Counted from the first letter of the stretch, positions 9,014 through 17,808 are shown. The stretch is DNA of 64,000 nucleotides from Rhodobacter aestuarii (GCF_900156655.1 NZ_FTOG01000001.1:248001-312000), one strand, 5' to 3'. The notes: generated by a model not told the origin, from the letters alone. Numbers and translations: made by a program.

Positions 9014-9454
9014 ATGTTTAAGCCCATTTTCGCGTGTGTTGCTGTGCTTGCCTGCCTTGCGTCACCTGCATTTTCCAAATCACCGCGCCCGAGCTTCAAA
9101 GCACCGCCCGGCGGCAAGCTGATCAGTTGTACGATGACCCAGCGCCCGCGCGGGAACTGGATTCAGCCTGAGATTTTTGTGGTGGTCGATAAGTCTGGCA
9201 AGACCGTGGCCTATGATCCCGTCATTGCGCATGTGCATGGGCAACCTGTCACCGCACGCATCACCGTCGATAACGCCCGTCGGACAACCTATGCTTGGAC
9301 CGTCAAGGGGGCGCGTGACAGCGGCAGCCAATATGCGCCCTACCTCGATTACAAACTCACCATCGTCAAAGTGACGAACCGCGCTAGCCTGTCGATGATC
9401 CCCCGCGGCTTTTCCAATACCTTCCGCGGCGAAGGGGCCTGCCGCGAAGAATAA
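9014..9454 (+). CDS. Small secreted protein of unknown function
   Basis: A 146-residue protein with a clear Sec signal: MFKPIFACVAVLACLASPAFS, probable cleavage after about residue 21. The mature part is basic and beta-rich in appearance. It holds only two cysteines, in the segments KLISCTMTQRPRGNW and GEGACREE at the end, which could form a disulfide. No family is recognised. The ATG at 9014 is chosen because it places the signal peptide at the N-terminus and has TGGAG 8 bp upstream. It stands alone after the soxG terminator. Confidence 0.75.
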   Translation: MFKPIFACVAVLACLASPAFSKSPRPSFKAPPGGKLISCTMTQRPRGNWIQPEIFVVVDKSGKTVAYDPVIAHVHGQPVTARITVDNARRTTYAWTVKGARDSGSQYAPYLDYKLTIVKVTNRASLSMIPRGFSNTFRGEGACREE

Positions 9455-9475
9455 GGCTGCGACATTGCAACTCCC

Positions 9476-9505
9476 CCCGTTTCACGCGACACTATGTGAA
9501 ACGGG
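9476..9505 (+). promoter_or_regulatory. Perfect 10-bp inverted repeat overlapping the ribosome binding site of the next gene
   Basis: The arms CCCGTTTCAC and GTGAAACGGG are separated by 10 bases. The 3' arm ends in the GGG of the GGGAG that is the likely Shine-Dalgarno site for the ATG at 9515. As RNA it would sequester that site; as DNA it could be an operator. There is no T-run, so it is not a normal terminator for the upstream gene. Confidence 0.5.
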
Positions 9506-9514
9506 AGACCACTC

Positions 9515-9694
9515 ATGGACTATTCAAAATCAGGCGGCGTGAAGCCGGGCCAAAACGCGCCGCGTCACGCCGAGCACAATGCCAAAGGCTCGGCCAAGAA
9601 CCCCTTTGGCAAGGGCGCGGACAAGGCGGATCTGCTGGCCCGGATGAAGGCGGCAGCCGAGGCGCGCAAGACCACAGAAGACGACATCGGCTAA
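9515..9694 (+). CDS. Small Lys/Ala-rich conserved-type protein
   Basis: A 59-residue ORF beginning MDYSKSGGVKPGQNAPRHAE and ending TTEDDIG. It is hydrophilic and Lys/Ala-rich, without Cys or a membrane segment, and has a likely helix in KADLLARMKAAAEARK. Similar short proteins with an N-terminal YSKSG and a GKGADKADLLARMKAAAEA helix occur in related bacteria, from memory of the pattern. GGGAG lies 7 bases upstream of the ATG, inside a strong inverted repeat. No function is known. Confidence 0.7.
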   Translation: MDYSKSGGVKPGQNAPRHAEHNAKGSAKNPFGKGADKADLLARMKAAAEARKTTEDDIG

Positions 9695-9805
9695 TGTGCA
9701 CCTAGGGCCCGAGGGCTGTGCAGAATTTATCCGCTGCTTGCCCTTGACCTTGGCGCTTTCGGTGCTTCATTTAGTCGCAACAGAACCGAAAAAAGGATCA
9801 ATCCA

Positions 9806-10405
9806 ATGGCTTTTGAACTTCCCGATCTTCCCTATGCCCATGATGCGCTTGCTGGTCTGGGCATGTCGGCGGAAACGCTCGAATACCACCACGACCTGCA
9901 CCACAAAGCCTATGTCGATAACGGCAATAAGCTGATCGCGGGCACAGAATGGGAAGGCAAATCGGTCGAAGAGATCGTCAAAGGCACCTATGCCGCGGGC
10001 GCCGTGGCGCAATCGGGCATTTTCAACAACGCGTCGCAGCATTGGAACCACGCCCAGTTTTGGGAAATGATGGGGCCGGGCGGCAAAGTGATGCCGGGCG
10101 AGCTGGAAAAAGCGCTGGTCGAAAGCTTCGGCTCGGTTGAGAAATTCAAAGAAGACTTCGCCGCTGCGGGCGCCGCGCAATTCGGCTCGGGCTGGGCGTG
10201 GCTGGTGAAAGACACCGATGGCGCGCTGAAAGTCACCAAGACCGAAAACGGCGTGAACCCGCTGTGCTTTGGCCAAACCGCTTTGCTTGGCTGCGACGTG
10301 TGGGAGCACAGCTATTACATCGACTTCCGCAACAAGCGCCCGGCCTACCTCACCAACTTCCTCGACAAGCTGGTGAACTGGGAAAACGTCGCCTCGCGTC
10401 TCTGA
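9806..10405 (+). CDS. sodB: Superoxide dismutase, Fe type
   Basis: A 199-residue Fe/Mn-family superoxide dismutase converting superoxide to H2O2 and O2. Metal ligands are visible: His28 in LEYHHDLHH, the second His in NNASQHWNH, and the Asp and last His in DVWEHSYYIDFRN. The Gln in NNASQHWNH, placed before the second ligand, is characteristic of the iron form; the manganese form places it elsewhere. No signal peptide is present, so the enzyme is cytoplasmic. An AAAAAAGGA ribosome site lies 7 bases upstream. It is monocistronic and ends at a strong terminator shared with the convergent tryptophanase gene. Confidence 0.95.
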   Translation: MAFELPDLPYAHDALAGLGMSAETLEYHHDLHHKAYVDNGNKLIAGTEWEGKSVEEIVKGTYAAGAVAQSGIFNNASQHWNHAQFWEMMGPGGKVMPGELEKALVESFGSVEKFKEDFAAAGAAQFGSGWAWLVKDTDGALKVTKTENGVNPLCFGQTALLGCDVWEHSYYIDFRNKRPAYLTNFLDKLVNWENVASRL

Positions 10406-10432
10406 GGCACCGAAATAACCTCCGGAAAGACG

Positions 10433-10464
10433 AAACCGGCCCCTTTGGGGGCCGGTTTTATTTT
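10433..10464 (+). terminator. Rho-independent terminator after sodB
   Basis: The 11-bp stem AAACCGGCCCC with loop TTTG and GGGGCCGGTTT is followed by TATTTT. It may also work in the opposite direction for the convergent tryptophanase gene, because an A-run flanks the other arm. Confidence 0.88.
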
Positions 10465-10499
10465 GTGTCGCTCCGTAAGCCTTGGCCCGGTTCCCGCCC

Positions 10500-11864
10500 T
10501 TAAAGCTTTTCGAACCGGCAGGTGAAGTGGCGCATCAGCTTCGGCTCTTTCACGATCTTATAGCCGCGCAGGCTGTCTTTCGCGGCTACCACCTCTTCAA
10601 AGGCCTCGACGATGTAATCGGCATGGCTTTGCGTATAGGTGCGGCGCGGGAAGGCAAGGCGCACCAAATCCATCGCGGCGGGCTTTTCAGACCCATCGGG
10701 CTGGCGGCCAAACATCGCGGTGCCAATCTCACAAGAGCGGATGCCCGCAATTTCATAAAGCGCCACGGCCAAAGCCTGACCGGGGTATTGCAGCGGCGGA
10801 ATATGGTCGAGCCACGCGCGCGCATCAATAAAGACCGCATGCCCGCCCGCCGGTTTCACCACCGGAATGCCCATCGCATCGAGCCGTTCCACGATGTATT
10901 CATTGGTGCGGATGCGGTAGCGCAGATAATCTTCTTCCACGATCTCGCTCAGACCTTGTGCCAGCGCATCCAAATCGCGCCCCGCAAGTCCGCCATAGGT
11001 CACAAATCCCTCGGTGCGGATCAGGTGCCCGCGCGCTTGCTCGGCCAGATCATCATCATTGAGCGCGAGCCAGCCACCAATATTGCCAAACGCGTCTTTC
11101 TTGGCCGACATCGTCATGCCATCGGCCACGGCAAAGCAATCGCGCACGATCTCGGGGATGGTGCGATCGGCTTGCCCCTCTTCGCGGCATTTGATGAACC
11201 ACGCGTTTTCGGCAAAGCGGCAGCCATCAATGATGAAGGGCTTGCCAAAGCGATGCGCAAGCGCGGCCACACCGCGAATGTTTTCAAGGCTGACCGGCTG
11301 GCCGCCGCCCGCATTGTTGGTGATGGTCAGCATCACCACCGGCACGGCATCACCATGCTCTTGCAGGTAAGCTTCGAGCTTGTCCAGATCCATATTGCCT
11401 TTAAACGGATGCAGGCTTTGCGGGTCTTTGCCCTCGGCAATCACAAGGTCATCGCCTTGCGCGCCCGAAGCCTCGATATTGCCGCGCGTGGTGTCAAAAT
11501 GGGTGTTCGACGGGATGCATTTGCCCGCGCCCCCAAAGATCGAAAACAAGATCGCTTCCGCCGCACGGCCTTGGTGGGTGGGGATCACATGTTTGAACGG
11601 CATCAGGTTCTTCACCGCCGCTTCAAAGCGGGTGAAGCTGGGCGAGCCGGCATAGCTTTCATCGCCGCGCATCACCGCCGCCCATTGGTGCGAAGACATC
11701 GCGCCAGTGCCGGAATCGGTGAGAAGGTCAATCAGCACATCGTCGGAATGCAGACCAAACAGGTTATAGCCAACCTCCGCCAGCATCCGCTCACGCTCGG
11801 GGCGCGAGGTCAGGCGGATCGGCTCAACCGATTTGATGCGAAAGGGTTCGATGATTGTTTTCAT
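10500..11864 (-). CDS. tnaA: Tryptophanase (beta-eliminating lyase)
   Basis: A 454-residue PLP enzyme of the tryptophanase/tyrosine phenol-lyase family. DLLTDSGTGAMS, PTHQGR and the PLP lysine in MSAKKDAFGN (about Lys256) are clear. Two positions separate the activities. Tyrosine phenol-lyase has Thr124 and Arg381; here FDTTRG gives Asp124 and SCEIG gives Ile380, as in tryptophanase. Indole, pyruvate and ammonia are therefore the expected products. The ATG at 11864 is set by AGGAG 7 bases upstream and the EPFRIKSVEP family start. It is monocistronic, convergent with sodB and divergent from rarD. Length is slightly below E. coli TnaA (471). Confidence 0.88.
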   Translation of the reverse strand: MKTIIEPFRIKSVEPIRLTSRPERERMLAEVGYNLFGLHSDDVLIDLLTDSGTGAMSSHQWAAVMRGDESYAGSPSFTRFEAAVKNLMPFKHVIPTHQGRAAEAILFSIFGGAGKCIPSNTHFDTTRGNIEASGAQGDDLVIAEGKDPQSLHPFKGNMDLDKLEAYLQEHGDAVPVVMLTITNNAGGGQPVSLENIRGVAALAHRFGKPFIIDGCRFAENAWFIKCREEGQADRTIPEIVRDCFAVADGMTMSAKKDAFGNIGGWLALNDDDLAEQARGHLIRTEGFVTYGGLAGRDLDALAQGLSEIVEEDYLRYRIRTNEYIVERLDAMGIPVVKPAGGHAVFIDARAWLDHIPPLQYPGQALAVALYEIAGIRSCEIGTAMFGRQPDGSEKPAAMDLVRLAFPRRTYTQSHADYIVEAFEEVVAAKDSLRGYKIVKEPKLMRHFTCRFEKL

Positions 11865-12009
11865 CACGGGGCTCCTGAAATCGACCCCGTCAGACTCGTG
11901 GCAACCATTGCACGATGGGGCCGAAGCGCCGCGGTTGCCCGGATATAGCCGGACCGCGCTCAGCGCCCAAAGGGGTTGCGGGGTGAAAAATGCCACCCGG
12001 CGCAGCTTT

Positions 12010-12051
12010 GGTCAAGTCGCGCTTGACGGCGCCGCAAGGGCGGGCTCTTAA
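12010..12051. promoter_or_regulatory. Candidate divergent promoters between tnaA and rarD
   Basis: A palindrome GTCAAG-TCGCG-CTTGAC at 12011-12027 contains two outward -35-like hexamers: TTGACC on the minus strand (12015-12010) and TTGACG on the plus strand (12023-12028). The plus hexamer is followed after 17 bp by TCTTAA at 12046-12051. The minus -10 is weak. A protein bound here would affect both genes. Confidence 0.4.
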
Positions 12052-12074
12052 GCGTTTTGACGCAGGAGAAAGCG

Positions 12075-12959
12075 ATGCAAGAGACCACCAAAGGCTTTTG
12101 GGCGATTGTTGCGGCCTGCGTGGTTTGGGGGCTGTCGGGCATCTATTATAAGGCGCTCTCTGAGGTGCCCCCGACCGAGGTCTTGGCGCATCGCACAATC
12201 TGGTCGGCGGTCTTTTTGGGGGCGGTGGTCGCGGCGCAGGGCCGGGGCGCGGTGCTTTGGGCGGCGCTACGAAGCCGCGCTTTGCGGGTGCTGCTGGTTG
12301 CCGCCGTGGTTATTTCAATCAACTGGTTTGGTTTTATTTGGTCGGTGCAAAACGGACATGCGGTCGAAGCTTCGCTCGGCTACTACATCTTCCCGTTGGT
12401 CGCCGTGGCTTTGGGTATGGCAGTCTTTGGCGAAAAGATGGGGCGCGCCCAAGGGATGGCTGTGGCCATTGCCGCCGTCGCGGTGGGTTACCTGACTTGG
12501 GCCTTGGGCGCGGCACCTTGGATTGCGCTTCTGCTCGCGGGCACTTTTGGCCTTTATGGGCTGATCAAAAAGCGCATCGAAGTGCCGCCTGTGATCTCGG
12601 TTTTGGCCGAGGTGGTGATTTTGGTGCCGCTTGCGGTGGGGCTACTGGCGGCGAAGCACTTTGGCTGGTTTGGTCTGCCGCCCCATTCTGGGGCCTTTGG
12701 GCAAAGCCTCAGCCATTCGGTGATGCTGGCTTTTTCCGGCATTTTGACCGGCGGGCCTTTGATGCTCTTTTCCTATGCGGCGCGGCGGGTGCGCATGGCC
12801 ACTTTGGGGCTGGTGCAATACCTTAACCCCACGCTGCAATTCCTTGTGGCGGTTGTGGTTTTTGCCGAACCCTTCACCGCGGCCCATGCGGTCGCCTTCC
12901 CGCTGATTTGGGGCGCTTTGGCACTCTATTCCGCCGCCAGCCTGCGCCGCAAAGGCTGA
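12075..12959 (+). CDS. rarD: EamA/RarD family transporter
   Basis: A 294-residue inner-membrane protein with about ten helices in the DMT (drug/metabolite) arrangement. The RarD signature is strong: GFWAIVAACVVWGLSGIYYKAL at the start, VLAHRTIWSAVF, INWFGFIWSVQNGHAVEASLGYYIFPL and TLGLVQYLNPTLQFLVAV. RarD proteins were first named for chloramphenicol sensitivity; the substrate is not established. The ATG at 12075 follows AGGAG by 7 bases; an upstream TTG is rejected. It stands alone between divergent tnaA and the convergent LOG gene. Confidence 0.88.
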   Translation: MQETTKGFWAIVAACVVWGLSGIYYKALSEVPPTEVLAHRTIWSAVFLGAVVAAQGRGAVLWAALRSRALRVLLVAAVVISINWFGFIWSVQNGHAVEASLGYYIFPLVAVALGMAVFGEKMGRAQGMAVAIAAVAVGYLTWALGAAPWIALLLAGTFGLYGLIKKRIEVPPVISVLAEVVILVPLAVGLLAAKHFGWFGLPPHSGAFGQSLSHSVMLAFSGILTGGPLMLFSYAARRVRMATLGLVQYLNPTLQFLVAVVVFAEPFTAAHAVAFPLIWGALALYSAASLRRKG

Positions 12960-13000
12960 GCTTGCGGGGGTAGCGCCCCAGCACCCTTTGCGAGAGGCGT

Positions 13001-13573
13001 TTAGCTAAAAGCGGTGTCGAGCGCGGTCTCCAGCGCTTCGACCGTGTCGATCACTTGCACCATGTCCAAAAGGCTTGCGCTGGCAAACCCCTCCGCCACC
13101 ACATGGTCATTGAGCGCCAAGAGCGGGTTCCAATAGCCCTCGGTATTGAGCAGATAGATCGGCTTTTCATGCAGCCCGATCTGGCGCCATGTGAGCACCT
13201 CGTAAAACTCATCCAAACTGCCCGCGCCGCCGGGCAGCACCACCACCGCATCCGAGTTCATATGCATGACCTTTTTGCGCTCATGCATGTTTTCGGTGAC
13301 GATGAAAGTGTTCAGATCGCGCTTGCCGACCTCAAGGCGAAACAGATGTTCGGGGATCACGCCAAAGGTCTCGGCCCCGGCCTCTTGTGCGGCGCGCGCG
13401 ACCTCGCCCATCAGCCCCACATCGCCCGCCCCATAAACCAACCGCCAGCCGCGCCGCGCCAGCATTTGCCCGGTGGCTTGGGCATCATTGGTATAGGCGG
13501 CGCGGGTGCCGTGGCGCGAGCCGCAGAACACACAGACCGAACGGGCGGGTTTGACGGGGGAGGAAGCACTCAT
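13001..13573 (-). CDS. LOG family protein (TIGR00730), probable nucleotide phosphoribohydrolase
   Basis: A 190-residue Rossmann-like protein. SVCVFCGSRHG begins the fold, RLVYGAGDVGLMGEVA binds phosphate, and PGGAGSLDEFYEVLTWRQIG is the PGGxGTxxE catalytic and nucleotide motif, here with Ser in place of Thr. Family members release ribose 5-phosphate from cytokinin-type or other nucleoside 5'-monophosphates; older databases call them lysine decarboxylases, wrongly. The ATG at 13573 has AAGGA upstream. It is divergent from the LysM gene with 116 bp between the starts. Confidence 0.88.
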   Translation of the reverse strand: MSASSPVKPARSVCVFCGSRHGTRAAYTNDAQATGQMLARRGWRLVYGAGDVGLMGEVARAAQEAGAETFGVIPEHLFRLEVGKRDLNTFIVTENMHERKKVMHMNSDAVVVLPGGAGSLDEFYEVLTWRQIGLHEKPIYLLNTEGYWNPLLALNDHVVAEGFASASLLDMVQVIDTVEALETALDTAFS

Positions 13574-13689
13574 CTGACGGTCCTTATGGGAAAATTCGAC
13601 TTTGGCGGGAGTTGCTTTCCTTCGTGATACCGGGTCAGATGAGCGCACTCAAGCGGCGGGTGGCTGCCAAGACGAAGAAGGATCGCGCG

Positions 13690-14994
13690 ATGTCCGAAGG
13701 TGGAATTCGGGGCGGGGCTTGGCTCGGCGGGGCGAGCGCGCTGGTGCTGGCGCTCGCGGGCTATGGTTGGTGGAGTTTCTCCGGGCGCGATCTGACGCCC
13801 GCGCCCGCACCGGAACCCAAGCTGGCCATGCCGGAGGCGGTCACAGAACCCGCCGTTGCGCCCGCGCTCGCGGTGGAGCCTGCGCCAGAAATCGTGCCAG
13901 AGCCTGTGCTTGCACAGGAAACATCGCCCGAAGTTGTGGCCCCGGAGCCCGAGCCTGCGCCCGTTTTGGCGGAAGATGTGCAGCCGGACCCAGAGCCCGC
14001 CCCCGTGGCCCGCTATGATGCTTTGCGCGTGACGCCTGAAGGGGCACTAACTTTGGCGGGCACCGTGGCGCCCGGTGCGCAGGTGGAATTGCTGCTTGAA
14101 GGCGCGGTGATTGAGACGGTGACCCCCAACGCCACCGGAGCCTTTGCCGCACTCGTGGATATTGACCCTTCTGCCGAACCGCGTGCGCTGCAGCTCCGGG
14201 TGACCGGGGAAGATGGCGTCGCGCAAGTGGCGGGCGAAAGCCTGACCGTCGCGCCAAGCCCGCTTGCCCTTGCGCAGGCGGCGACCGAGGCAGGTGCGGC
14301 CCCTGACGCCGTGGCCGAACAGGTGGAGGCGGCGCAGGTTTTGGCCGAAAAGCCGCTGGTCACCGATGCTGAGACCGGCACCACTCGCGTGCTGGCGGGC
14401 GCGGCCGTCGATTTGGTGATCGACACGCTGGCTTTCGCGCCCGATGACACGATCACGCTGTCGGGCCGGGGCGCGCCCGAGGCGGCGCTTTTGCGCGCCT
14501 ATATCGACAATGCCGAGGTCGGGCTTGTGCAAGCGGGCAGCACGGGGGATTGGTCGATGCGCTTGCCTGCCGCCGCTGCCGGGCCGCATAGCCTGCGCGT
14601 CGATGCGCTGGATGCGGCGGGCAAAGTGCTCGCACGTGCCGAACAAGCCTTTGAAGGCGTGGCACCGCCAGTTTTGGAGGCGGCCCTTGCCCCAATGCCC
14701 GATCTGCCGCAGGCCAGTGCCATGCTCACCACCGCGCCGCCGCAACCCGAGACGGTTGCAACCGCCGCGCCGCAGCCTGAGCCAGCAAAGGCCTCTGCGC
14801 CTCAATCGGCACCCGCCTCCGGGCCGCCGCGCACCCGTGCTGTGACGATCGCGGCGGGCAACACGCTTTGGGCGATTGCCGGGGCGACCTATGGCGACCC
14901 CTATCTTTACGTGCAGATATTTGAGGCGAACCGCGACCAAATCCGTGACCCCGACCGGATCTACCCCGGGCAGGTCTTTACGCTGCCCGAATAG
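13690..14994 (+). CDS. LysM domain protein with Pro/Glu/Ala-rich linker
   Basis: A 434-residue envelope protein. An N-terminal membrane anchor (GGAWLGGASALVLALAGYGWW) precedes a low-complexity Ala/Pro/Glu region of about 70 residues, Ig-like segments with a TLAGTVAPGAQVELLLEG pattern, a second Pro-rich linker, and a C-terminal LysM domain (RAVTIAAGNTLWAIAGATYG to YPGQVFTLPE). LysM binds peptidoglycan; the linker could span the periplasm. The ATG at 13690 has AAGAAGGA 7 bases upstream. An in-frame ATG at 13639 adds 17 residues but lacks a ribosome site. Confidence 0.82.
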   Translation: MSEGGIRGGAWLGGASALVLALAGYGWWSFSGRDLTPAPAPEPKLAMPEAVTEPAVAPALAVEPAPEIVPEPVLAQETSPEVVAPEPEPAPVLAEDVQPDPEPAPVARYDALRVTPEGALTLAGTVAPGAQVELLLEGAVIETVTPNATGAFAALVDIDPSAEPRALQLRVTGEDGVAQVAGESLTVAPSPLALAQAATEAGAAPDAVAEQVEAAQVLAEKPLVTDAETGTTRVLAGAAVDLVIDTLAFAPDDTITLSGRGAPEAALLRAYIDNAEVGLVQAGSTGDWSMRLPAAAAGPHSLRVDALDAAGKVLARAEQAFEGVAPPVLEAALAPMPDLPQASAMLTTAPPQPETVATAAPQPEPAKASAPQSAPASGPPRTRAVTIAAGNTLWAIAGATYGDPYLYVQIFEANRDQIRDPDRIYPGQVFTLPE

Positions 14995-15162
14995 GCGCGG
15001 CCTATGCGCGTTGGTTTTGCCTTGGGCAAACCGCGTGCCGTTGCGGGCTGTGGGCCGAGGCCGCGCCCACTTGGCACTGGACAATCCCGCCACGGCTTTT
15101 AGGTTGCCCCCCGCAGGGGCCTGACCCCGACTCCCTTAAAGATGTTTTGGAAGGAGGGGCTA

Positions 15163-17007
15163 ATGCCGCCCTCTCAGATTACGCAAGCTGGCAAGATGGA
15201 CAAATCCGAGCGCGCGCGCGGTTGGCGCACAATTCGCTCGGTCGCGCCGTATCTGTGGCCCGCCGATCACCCTTGGGTGAAGAAGCGCGTGATGATTGCG
15301 ATGGCGTTTTTGATCACGGCCAAGATTGTCGCGGTCTGCACGCCCTTCCTTTACAAAGCTGCCGTTGATGTGCTGGCGGGCGAGGGCCGCTCGGAAGCCT
15401 GGCTCTTGCCGCTGGGCGCGATTGCGCTCACCGTAGCCTATGGCGTGGCGCGTCTGATGTCGGTTGGCTTTGGCGAATTGCGTGACGCGGTCTTTGTGCG
15501 CGTGGCACAACGCGCGCTTCGCCAATTGGCGCTTGAGACCTTCCAACACATCCACGCGCTTTCTTTGCGCTATCACATCACCCGCAAAACCGGCGGGCTG
15601 TCGCGCATCGTTGAGCGTGGGGTGAAGGGCGTCGACTTCCTTTTGCGCTTCATGCTGTTCTCGGTCGGCCCGCTGATTTTGGAGCTGACGCTGGTCACGC
15701 TGATCTTCGCGTTTCTGTTTGACTGGCGCTATGCGCTGGTCGTCGTTGGCACGATCTGGACCTATGTCACCTATACGTTCCGCATCACCGAATGGCGCGT
15801 TTCGATCCGCAAAAAGATGAACGAGGCCGATAGCGACGCGAACCAAAAAGCGATCGACAGCCTGCTGAACTTTGAAACGGTGAAGTATTTCGGCGCCGAA
15901 AAGCGCGAGGCAAAGCGCTATGACGCCTCGATGCACCATTATGAACAAGCGGCGGTGAAAACTGGGCAAAGCCTTGCCGCGCTCAACGCCGGCCAAGCGC
16001 TGATCATCACCACCGGTCTTGTGGCGGTAATGGTGATGGCGGGGCTCGAGGTGCAAGCGGGCACGCTCACCGTGGGCGATTTCGTCATGGTGCAGGCCTA
16101 TATGATCCAAATCACCATGCCGCTTGGCTTCTTGGGCACGGTGTATCGCGAAATTCGTCAAGCGCTTGTCGATATGGGCGAGATGTTCGATCTGCTGCAT
16201 CAACCCGCCGAAATCCAAGACGCGCCGGATGCCAAGCCGATCAAGGTCACGGGCGGGGAAATCCGTTTTGAAAACGTCGATTTCGCCTATTACCCGGATC
16301 GTCCGATCCTCAAAGGGGTGACGCTTCCGGTGGGCGCGGGGCAGAAGGTGGCGCTGGTTGGCCCCTCTGGCTCGGGCAAATCCACCATTGGGCGGCTCTT
16401 GTTCCGCTTCTATGAGGTGACGGGCGGCGCAATCACGATTGACGGGCAAGACCTGCGCGCGGTCACGCAAGAAAGCCTGCATGAGGCGATTGGCGTGGTG
16501 CCGCAAGACACGGTGCTTTTCAACGACACGATCCGCTATAACATCGCCTATGGGAAGGCCGAGGCCACGCAAGAAGAGATCGAGGCCGCGGCGAAAAAGG
16601 CCAAGATCCATGACTTCGTGATGAGCTTGCCCGAAGGCTATGAGACCCAAGTGGGCGAGCGCGGCCTGAAGCTTTCGGGTGGGGAGAAGCAACGCGTCGG
16701 CATTGCGCGCACGCTGCTCAAAGACCCGCCGATCTTACTCTTGGATGAAGCGACCTCGGCGCTTGATACCCAGACCGAACGCGACATCCAAGAAAGCCTT
16801 GATGCGATGGAACGGGGCCGCACGGTGATTGTGATCGCGCACCGGCTTTCCACCATTGTTGATGCGGACCGAATTGTGGTGCTCGAACAGGGTGTGATCA
16901 CCGAAGAAGGCACGCATGAAGAGTTGCTCGCACGCGGGGGCCGCTATGCGGGCATGTGGGCGGTGCAAAAGGCCGAAGAAGAGGCCGAGGCGGAAGCCGC
17001 CGAATAA
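15163..17007 (+). CDS. ABC exporter of the Atm1/HMT1 type (fused permease and ATPase)
   Basis: A 614-residue half-transporter. Five to six membrane helices span residues about 40-310. The ATPase domain has Walker A GPSGSGKST, signature LKLSGGEKQRVGIART, Walker B ILLLDEATSALD and the H-loop IVIAHRLSTI. The EAKRYD and LNFETVKYFGAEKRE segments match the Atm1/ABCB7 group. Bacterial members export glutathione conjugates or glutathione polysulfides linked to metal tolerance and Fe-S metabolism. The ATG at 15163 has AAGGAGG upstream; an in-frame ATG lies 21 bases earlier. The C-terminus ends in an acidic Glu/Ala tail. It is monocistronic or leads into the next gene 112 bp away. Confidence 0.88.
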   Translation: MPPSQITQAGKMDKSERARGWRTIRSVAPYLWPADHPWVKKRVMIAMAFLITAKIVAVCTPFLYKAAVDVLAGEGRSEAWLLPLGAIALTVAYGVARLMSVGFGELRDAVFVRVAQRALRQLALETFQHIHALSLRYHITRKTGGLSRIVERGVKGVDFLLRFMLFSVGPLILELTLVTLIFAFLFDWRYALVVVGTIWTYVTYTFRITEWRVSIRKKMNEADSDANQKAIDSLLNFETVKYFGAEKREAKRYDASMHHYEQAAVKTGQSLAALNAGQALIITTGLVAVMVMAGLEVQAGTLTVGDFVMVQAYMIQITMPLGFLGTVYREIRQALVDMGEMFDLLHQPAEIQDAPDAKPIKVTGGEIRFENVDFAYYPDRPILKGVTLPVGAGQKVALVGPSGSGKSTIGRLLFRFYEVTGGAITIDGQDLRAVTQESLHEAIGVVPQDTVLFNDTIRYNIAYGKAEATQEEIEAAAKKAKIHDFVMSLPEGYETQVGERGLKLSGGEKQRVGIARTLLKDPPILLLDEATSALDTQTERDIQESLDAMERGRTVIVIAHRLSTIVDADRIVVLEQGVITEEGTHEELLARGGRYAGMWAVQKAEEEAEAEAAE

Positions 17008-17119
17008 GCGAAAGCGTGTCGGGGCAGCGCCCCCGCTTGCGGCGGTTCAGGGCATTTCCTGCCCTTGGCATTGGTGCGCCCTTGCGTATAGATAGGGCAA
17101 AGATCAGGGAGCCTTGAGC

Positions 17120-17764
17120 GTGCACGACAGCGACAGTTTCATCGACGAAGTCACCGAAGAAGTGCGGCGCGACCGGTTGTGGACGCTGTTTCGCAAATAT
17201 GGCTGGATCGGCGTTGTCGCGATTTTGGCGCTGGTGGGCGGTTCGGCCTATGTCGAATGGCAAAAGGCTACCGCCAAGGCCGAGGCTGAAAGCTTTGGCG
17301 ATGCGGTTTTGGCCGCGATGCAGACCGAAAACCCCGGCGAGGCTTTGGCCGGGATTTTGGCCGTTGGTCCTCAAGAGGCTTTGGTGAAATTGCTCACGGC
17401 TGCGCAGGCCGCTGAAGATGGCAAGCCCGAAGCCGCGCTTGCGGATTTGCGCGCCGTTGGTGCCGATACAAGCTTGCCCGACAGCCTGCGCCAATTGGCG
17501 CGTCTGAAGGCGGTGCTGGTGGCTGGGGATCTGATGAGCGCTGATGAGCGTGCGGCAGAGCTTGAGCTTTTGGCCAATCCCGGTGCGCCGTTCCGCCTCT
17601 TGGCGATGGAACAACAAGCGCTGGCGGCGGTGGCGGCGGGTGATACCGATGCCGCGCTGGCCAAGTCACGCGAAATTCTGGCCGAGGATGGCGTCACCTC
17701 GGGCTTGCAACAACGCGCGACAGAGTTGATTGTGGCGCTGGGCGGTGACCCGGCGGCGGCCTAA
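17120..17764 (+). CDS. YfgM-like membrane-anchored TPR protein
   Basis: A 214-residue protein. A cytoplasmic SFIDEVTEEVRRDRLWTLFRKYG segment precedes one membrane helix (WIGVVAILALVGGSAYVEW), and a periplasmic helical-repeat domain follows. This is the YfgM/TPR_21 layout; YfgM works with the SecYEG-associated chaperone network. Next to bamB and der this order is conserved in many proteobacteria (yfgM-bamB-der). The start is taken as GTG at 17120, 8 bases after AGGGAG; a TTG at 17114 is the alternative but is too close to that site. Confidence 0.83.
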   Translation: MHDSDSFIDEVTEEVRRDRLWTLFRKYGWIGVVAILALVGGSAYVEWQKATAKAEAESFGDAVLAAMQTENPGEALAGILAVGPQEALVKLLTAAQAAEDGKPEAALADLRAVGADTSLPDSLRQLARLKAVLVAGDLMSADERAAELELLANPGAPFRLLAMEQQALAAVAAGDTDAALAKSREILAEDGVTSGLQQRATELIVALGGDPAAA

Positions 17765-17808
17765 GGCCAAACGTGCGGGCAGGCAGGAACAAGAGCGGGG
17801 AGAGTGCC

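Noticed and set aside
9743-9772. Possible sodB promoter with TTGACC
   Set aside because: TTGACC at 9744 is a fair -35, but no acceptable -10 hexamer lies 16-18 bp downstream, so it was not listed.
11864-11908. 14-codon ORF directly upstream of tnaA, ending in TGATG at the tnaA start
   Set aside because: It contains no Trp codon and has no ribosome site, so it does not resemble a tnaC leader; probably chance.
15160-16692. Antisense ORF opposite the Atm1-type exporter
   Set aside because: No domains, and the sense gene has all ABC motifs.
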